From Candidatus Aminicenantota bacterium (GTDB taxonomy: Bacteria; Acidobacteriota; Aminicenantia; Aminicenantales; Aminicenantaceae): a DNA stretch of 11,451 nt. Within the stretch, counting starts at the first letter, position 1; the number at the start of each line of letters is the position of its first letter. The translations under genes were made by a program, and so were the position numbers. Location: NCBI GenBank assembly GCA_016926925.1, contig JAFGNQ010000317.1, positions 1 to 11,451 of the forward strand, read 5' to 3'. Below are positions 7,504-11,451 of this stretch, in pieces. Below the pieces are notes generated by a model. That model searched no databases, was not told where the DNA came from, and saw only the letters and a program-made list of their open reading frames with translations.

Positions 7504-8721
7504 TCAGAGACGCTCTTTAATGCCTAAGGATTTGTCGATGACAGGATTCGGCCCGTAGATCTGAAAATCTCTGTAGCCCAAGGATTCTGATCGAGACTCC
7601 TCACCTGAGGCGGTCCGAATGATTTTATCGAAGATACGCTCACCGACCTGACGTATCGATTCCTCTCCGGAAATGATTTTGCCGGCGTTGATATCCATAT
7701 CATCCGTCATGCCGGCATAAGTTTGAGGATTTCCGGTGACTTTTATTACGGGGGCGACGGCATGTCCTACCGTCGATCCTTTTCCGGTTGTGAAGATTAC
7801 GACTTGCGCTCCGGCAGCCACCATATGCGTCACACCATGGACATCCGCTCCCGTGCCATCTTGAAGAAAGAGACCCGCCCTCCAGGGTTTCTCTAAGGCG
7901 CGCAAACTGTTCTCCAGAACTCCGCAGACAGGGGATGTCCCTCCTTTTTGTATGGCACCCAGTGACTTTTCTTCTATGGTCGTCAATCCTCCGGCGATAT
8001 TTCCCGGTGACATCCATCTCGGCTGTATGTCGAGAGCCTTCCATCTCTTCTCTTCATTGGCAACCATACGGTAAATTCGGTCCCGGACATCATCATTTAC
8101 AGCCCTTCGCGCTAAAATATGCTCGGTCCCGATCATTTCACCCGGTTCGGTAAAAATTGCCGTCCCCCCTGCTTTTATCAACATATCGACAGCGACTCCG
8201 ACTGCAGGGTTGGCGGCCAAACCCGATGTGGCATCCGAGCCGCCGCAATCAACGGCTATTGTTAGACGGCTCAAATCGAATTCCTGTCTTTGGAATGTTT
8301 TGACTTCCCCCAGCATGGCTTTGACAATATCCGTTCCTTTTCTGACTGTCTCTAAAGTCCCCCCCTCTTGTTGGATCACGAGAGATTTCACCGTTTTTTT
8401 GGATGCTGCAAACCTCTTCATCAAATCGGAAGTCTGCAGAACTTCGCAACCAAGCCCCAACACCAGCACTCCCGTCACATTCGGATTCTCCCCGATCCCT
8501 ACTAAGTTATTGATAACCTGGCCTTGATAATGCAGCTCCGGCCCTGGTTCATCGCATCCAAAGGGATGGGTGAGGGCGACCACATGGTCCGCATTTCGGG
8601 CAATAAGTTTTGCCGTTTCGTTGGCACAATAAACCGTAGGCATAATAACCACATGATTGCGCACTCCGACAGCACCGTCAGGCCGGAGAAATCCTAAAAA
8701 GGTCGTCTTTTTGTCCTTCAT
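7504..8721 (-). CDS. UxaA-family dehydratase, large (catalytic) subunit
   Basis: 405 aa from the ATG at 8721. A TTG two codons further up (8727) is also open, but GAGGAG sits 6 bases before the ATG and decides for it. The family (altronate and galactarate dehydratases, sulfolactate sulfo-lyase large subunit) removes water or sulfite from alpha-hydroxy acids using a metal. Visible blocks, numbered from this ATG: GFLRPDGAVGVRNH (10-23), TVYCAN (29-34), GCDEPG (55-60), LGLGCE (88-93), CGGSDATSGLAANPAVG (159-175), the GGTAIFTEPGEMIGTEH stretch (185-201), PGNIAGGLTTIEEKSLGAI (239-257) and MDINAGKI (342-349). The N-terminal SAF domain of one-chain family members is missing here and is supplied by the small gene 10 bases upstream. 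Family assignment is firm. Substrate is not: altronate-like sugar acid or sulfolactate are both possible. Stop TGA is followed by a T7 tract. Confidence 0.9.
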   Translation of the reverse strand: MKDKKTTFLGFLRPDGAVGVRNHVVIMPTVYCANETAKLIARNADHVVALTHPFGCDEPGPELHYQGQVINNLVGIGENPNVTGVLVLGLGCEVLQTSDLMKRFAASKKTVKSLVIQQEGGTLETVRKGTDIVKAMLGEVKTFQRQEFDLSRLTIAVDCGGSDATSGLAANPAVGVAVDMLIKAGGTAIFTEPGEMIGTEHILARRAVNDDVRDRIYRMVANEEKRWKALDIQPRWMSPGNIAGGLTTIEEKSLGAIQKGGTSPVCGVLENSLRALEKPWRAGLFLQDGTGADVHGVTHMVAAGAQVVIFTTGKGSTVGHAVAPVIKVTGNPQTYAGMTDDMDINAGKIISGEESIRQVGERIFDKIIRTASGEESRSESLGYRDFQIYGPNPVIDKSLGIKERL

Positions 8722-8731
8722 CCGCAACTCC

Positions 8732-9010
8732 TCATCTCACACGCCGGCTTTCCACATTGTGAACATGGACATGCATGCCTCTATCGATCGTATGTGTTGC
8801 CCTGCCTATCACCTCTCCGAACTTGATCACATCCGTGTTTGTTTCTATAGTTACGATCGCGATTTTGTGGGCGAGAGGGGCGGCGTTCATAGCCGTAACC
8901 GTGCTCACCACCCTGCCTTCAGCGGAAAGGATCGACACTTCCCCCCCCTCTTTGACAGACTCGATAAGTGTCGCCACATTGTCATCGGGATGGATCCTTA
9001 TGGCCTTCAT
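8732..9010 (-). CDS. UxaA-family dehydratase, small SAF-domain subunit
   Basis: 92 aa, the usual size of stand-alone SAF subunits that partner UxaA/SuyB-like large chains. It reads as the N-terminal domain of altronate dehydratase: a start with an early H7, then LAHK (46-49), VIKFGEVIG (61-69), and the closing HVHVHN (80-85), a metal- or substrate-binding-type histidine cluster. The usual IPxGHK reads APLAHK here, a mild change. The ATG at 9010 has GGAGG 6 bases upstream. The stop overlaps the ribosome binding site of the large-subunit gene, so the two are very likely translated together and form one enzyme. A run of eight G on the coding strand (complement of 8941-8948, codons 21-24) is a possible slippage spot; the frame is intact in this sequence. 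Confidence 0.88.
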   Translation of the reverse strand: MKAIRIHPDDNVATLIESVKEGGEVSILSAEGRVVSTVTAMNAAPLAHKIAIVTIETNTDVIKFGEVIGRATHTIDRGMHVHVHNVESRRVR

Positions 9011-9083
9011 TCATATCCTCCAATTTCCTTCCGGCACCGCAGAAACTCGCATAGGATCAACATCAAGCGGTATCCCTCAGAAG

Positions 9084-10343
9084 TCATTCAAATGGAACAA
9101 GATTGCCTCGGCCGTCAAAGACAAACGGCTTTTCCTTTTTTACGATCTTCAAATCGTCTCTCAATAACAATTCGTCCCTGTAAGCTTCCGAAACGTCCAC
9201 CTCGATCAAATGCAAGGTGTCCCTTATTCTCACGATTTTCAATTTATCAGTGGGGATCATGCCCACACACTGGACGGCCATTTCAATGGCGTCCCGATCG
9301 TTTTTCATTACAGGCGGAATCTTGGCTCCTTCCGGCGTGCAGGAAGAGAGGCAGTTCATATTGGTGGCGTACACGTCGGTTTTGTCCATCAATCGCTGCG
9401 TAACGAAATCGGCATTCCCCAGTCCCGAGGCGTTTCCCTCGGTTGCTTCCGTTAAATCACAGGCGATGATCCGTTTTACCCTGGGGCTCTCAGGCTCTCT
9501 GGTCAACAGCGGCAGGTTGATGCGGCCGACTACCTTGGTATCGAAACCGGACCCGCTGATATCTTTACCTATCTCATCGATGATGAGCACATCCACGTCC
9601 TCAAAAGGAAGACCCGGCGTGAGTTTTTTCGATATTTCGAGCAGGTCTTTTTCACGCTCTTCGATTTCCTCGGGAAGAAGGGCATGAACGGATGCTGTAC
9701 GGGCATAGGAATCCTCGATCACGCCCAAGCCAAATAAAACAGGCATCTTTTGCAGGACTGTTCTGGCTACCGATCGAATCACCTTGAAATATCCCTGCGC
9801 AAACGTAGCCCGATGGTAGGTTTCCGCCCCAACCTGTTTCCCCAATCCTATGGCCATGATTTTCATCAAGCCGCTCTCGATCTCACCCTCGTAATCCGTA
9901 TGTTTTTTTATGCGGTTTATGAGAACGATGCCATCGGCTTCGGAGGCTATTTTGTCCACATAAACAGGAAGCTGGAAATCCGTCTCCCCTATTTGGGTTA
10001 CATCGAGCGAAGACCTGATAACCGCACCTGTTCTCCTCTCTGTCAACCCTAAGTGTTCCAGGACGCTTTTTTGTCCCGCGGCAGTGGCACTCCCATGGCT
10101 TCCCATTGCAGGCACGATAAAGGGATCGAGATCCAGCTTCTTTAAGTAAGCAACGACAGATCGAACGATGTCTGCATAATTGGCGATGCCTCTGCTGCTG
10201 CAGGCTATGGCCACACTCTGTCCCGGCATGATCCTCTCCTGCAGTTTCACTCGATCCAACTGAGCCTCGACTTCTCGAGGAAGGTCTTCTATGGACCTCT
10301 GTTCGAATAGTTGTCGAATGCGAATCATTCTGGGAAGTTCCAT
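9084..10343 (-). CDS. LarA-superfamily (DUF2088) protein, likely nickel-dependent hydroxy-acid racemase/epimerase
   Basis: 419 aa from the ATG at 10343. An ATG six codons upstream (10361) is open but has its GGAG only one base away, while AAAGGAGG lies about 5 bases before 10343. LarA enzymes use a nickel pincer cofactor to invert an alpha-hydroxy acid. Residues matching lactate racemase by motif: R51 in CSSRG (LarA R75), H83 in AMGSHGSAT (H108, catalytic), H148 in INRIKKH (H174, catalytic), K161 in SGLMKIMAIG (K184, cofactor attachment) and H177 in ETYHRA (H200, nickel ligand). The K-to-H spacing of 16 equals that of LarA, and H83-H148 is 65 against 66. H148-K161 is 13 against 10, and surrounding motifs differ, so it is a distant branch and probably not a lactate racemase. 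LarB, LarC and LarE are not in the window. It sits between two dehydratases, which points to sugar or hydroxy acids. Confidence 0.82.
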   Translation of the reverse strand: MELPRMIRIRQLFEQRSIEDLPREVEAQLDRVKLQERIMPGQSVAIACSSRGIANYADIVRSVVAYLKKLDLDPFIVPAMGSHGSATAAGQKSVLEHLGLTERRTGAVIRSSLDVTQIGETDFQLPVYVDKIASEADGIVLINRIKKHTDYEGEIESGLMKIMAIGLGKQVGAETYHRATFAQGYFKVIRSVARTVLQKMPVLFGLGVIEDSYARTASVHALLPEEIEEREKDLLEISKKLTPGLPFEDVDVLIIDEIGKDISGSGFDTKVVGRINLPLLTREPESPRVKRIIACDLTEATEGNASGLGNADFVTQRLMDKTDVYATNMNCLSSCTPEGAKIPPVMKNDRDAIEMAVQCVGMIPTDKLKIVRIRDTLHLIEVDVSEAYRDELLLRDDLKIVKKEKPFVFDGRGNLVPFE

Positions 10344-10430
10344 CTTTCCTCCTTTCTTCATGCTCCTGCATCAAGCCGGTATGTGATCGGCTTGAAATCC
10401 TTCAAACAGAGGGTGCCCTGACGGGCTCTT
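10344..10430 (-). other. Structured gap between IlvD/EDD and LarA-like genes
   Basis: The gap carries a perfect 8-bp inverted repeat, TCAAGCCG (10371-10378) and CGGCTTGA (10388-10395), with a 9-base loop. Closer to the upstream stop codon is a GCCC/GGGC hairpin (10415-10418 and 10423-10426) with a 4-base loop. A third, competing pairing is TTGAA (10392-10396) with TTCAA (10401-10405). There is no T-run after any of them on the minus strand, so these are more likely processing or stability elements than terminators. The larger stem ends about 28 bases before the chosen ATG of the next gene, just ahead of its ribosome binding site. Confidence 0.45.
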
Positions 10431-11451
10431 CTAGTTCCGTATTTTCAGGATGCAACCTTTATCCGCCGATTCCACGATATGCGGATAGATAGTCCCCAGA
10501 AAGCCGGATTTGATCTTAGGCTCCGGCGGCCTCCAATCCTTCAGGCGATCCTCGATATCTTCATTCGACAGATGCACATTAAGCCTCCGGGCAGGGATAT
10601 CATATTCGATCACATCCCCATCTTGTATCGCGGCAATCGGCCCCCCGGCAGCAGCTTCTGGAGAGACATGGCCGATCGCCGGTCCCCGCGTAAATCCTGA
10701 GAACCGCCCATCCGTCACGAGTGCGACGGACCTGTCAAGACCCATTCCACAGAGGATCGACTGAAATGTATACATTTCTCTCATGCCGGGGCCTCCCCGG
10801 GCACCCTCGTAGCGAATCACGACCACATCGCCATCCTTGATCTTGTGATGCAACAATGCTTCCTTGGCGGTGTCCTCTCCCTCAAAAACCTTAGCCGGGC
10901 CCCTATGTTTCATCATTTCCGAAGGAACAGCAGTCTGTTTCACAGCAGCTCCGTTGGGGGAGATGTTACCCATTAGAATCGCTATCGACCCTTGTTCATA
11001 GACAGGATTTGTGAGAGGCCTTATGACGTCCGGATTCGAGTTTTTCGCCGACCGCAAATTCTCGCCGAGATTGCTTCCTGTGCAGGTCAAAACATTCAGG
11101 TCCAACCTTGAACTAAGCTCCTTCATTACGGCTTGAATACCTCCGGCATTGCCCAAATCCTTCATGGTGAATTCCGAGCCGGCTGTAATGTTTGCCAGGT
11201 GAGGAACTCTTTCGCTGATTTCATTCCAGCGACTGAGAGGAATTTCAATACCCAACTCGCTAAGAACCGCCGGCAGATGGAGCACGGCATTCGTCGATCC
11301 CCCAATCGCAGAATGGACCATCATGACATTTTCGAAGGCTTCTTCAGTCATGATATCCCGCGGACGGATATCTCTTTCCAAGAGATCCATAATTTTCCTG
11401 CCCGCCTGTTTGGCCAAGCGACGAAGAGAAGCTTCCACCGCCGGTTTTCCC
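10431..11451 (-). CDS. IlvD/EDD-family dehydratase, C-terminal part (cut by window edge)
   Basis: The last 339 residues of a protein whose family is usually about 550-600 aa. The frame stays open to the window edge (GKPA precedes the GTG at 11438), so that GTG is not the start. The family dehydrates 2,3-dihydroxy acids or sugar acids (dihydroxy-acid, phosphogluconate, arabinonate or xylonate dehydratases) with an Fe-S cluster. Visible: AIGGSTNAVLHLPAV (about 48-62 of the fragment), the TCTGSNLGENL block (about 122-132, usually TVTGKTLGEN), FEGEDTAKEALL, VIRYEGARGGPGMREM (about 211-226), TDGRFSG with the serine that is the likely catalytic base (about 251), GHVSPEAAAGGPIA, and the closing SGFLGTIYPHIVESADKG. 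The cluster cysteines lie in the missing N-terminal part. Sugar-acid dehydratase is the preferred reading because of the neighbours; branched-chain amino acid synthesis (IlvD proper) cannot be excluded. Confidence 0.9.
   Translation of the reverse strand, partial: GKPAVEASLRRLAKQAGRKIMDLLERDIRPRDIMTEEAFENVMMVHSAIGGSTNAVLHLPAVLSELGIEIPLSRWNEISERVPHLANITAGSEFTMKDLGNAGGIQAVMKELSSRLDLNVLTCTGSNLGENLRSAKNSNPDVIRPLTNPVYEQGSIAILMGNISPNGAAVKQTAVPSEMMKHRGPAKVFEGEDTAKEALLHHKIKDGDVVVIRYEGARGGPGMREMYTFQSILCGMGLDRSVALVTDGRFSGFTRGPAIGHVSPEAAAGGPIAAIQDGDVIEYDIPARRLNVHLSNEDIEDRLKDWRPPEPKIKSGFLGTIYPHIVESADKGCILKIRN

Noticed and set aside
7490..7516. Intrinsic terminator after the UxaA large-subunit gene
   Set aside because: There is a T7 tract on the minus strand (7490-7496), but the only stem (AGAG-ACG-CTCT at 7506-7516) is four base pairs, overlaps the last codons and ends 9 bases before the tract. 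Too weak to call.
8657..9403. Open frame (248 codons) on the plus strand opposite the SAF and LarA-like genes
   Set aside because: Antisense to three conserved coding regions, with low-complexity Arg/His/Pro-rich content and no motif.
10359..10361. ATG at 10361 as start of the LarA-like gene
   Set aside because: Its Shine-Dalgarno-like GGAG is only one base away, whereas the ATG at 10343 has AAAGGAGG at good spacing. The extra six residues are not needed by the fold. It remains possible.
11436..11438. GTG as start codon of the IlvD/EDD gene
   Set aside because: The frame continues upstream to the window edge with family-typical residues, and the family N-terminal half with its cluster cysteines is missing, so this is an internal valine codon.

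Overview
The window comes from a Gram-negative bacterium: it encodes a complete tripartite efflux pump made of an outer-membrane channel, a periplasmic adaptor and an RND permease. Base composition looks balanced (near 50% GC by eye). Genes are tightly packed and start with clear GGAG-type ribosome binding sites. No ribosomal or other marker gene is present, so the lineage stays open. An anaerobic or environmental group (Acidobacteria, Aminicenantes or Deltaproteobacteria-like) is only a guess from the flavour of the proteins.

Layout. (1) Positions 32-1189, plus strand: a PLP-dependent Cys/Met-metabolism enzyme of the cystathionine gamma-synthase fold. It converges on the rest of the window, and all other genes are on the minus strand. 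A bulged stem-loop fills the 41-base gap between the converging genes. (2) Positions 7230 down to 1231: an efflux operon in the order TolC-like channel, membrane-fusion adaptor, RND permease. Adaptor and permease overlap by four bases (GTGA). A 273-base gap upstream (7231-7503) holds a good sigma-70-like promoter. A perfect 8+8 bp inverted repeat lies directly downstream of its -10 box and looks like a repressor operator. (3) Positions 11451 down to 7504: a run of four genes for hydroxy-acid or sugar-acid chemistry. They are the 3' part of an IlvD/EDD dehydratase (cut by the window edge), a LarA-superfamily nickel racemase/epimerase-like protein, a small SAF-domain subunit, and a UxaA-type large dehydratase subunit.

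How they work together. The four-gene run looks like one transcription unit, with gaps of 87, 73 and 10 bases. It combines two unrelated dehydratase families with an alpha-hydroxy-acid racemase/epimerase-like enzyme. A reasonable inference is a pathway that inverts C2 of a hydroxy or sugar acid and dehydrates it to a 2-keto-3-deoxy acid. The substrate cannot be read from the sequence, and no transporter, kinase, aldolase or regulator for it lies in the window. The efflux operon is a separate unit with its own promoter.

No RNA gene, insertion sequence, CRISPR array or prophage feature was seen. No gap without a gene exceeds 300 bases. The most interesting parts are the racemase/dehydratase module with its divergent LarA-like protein, and the promoter/operator of the efflux operon.
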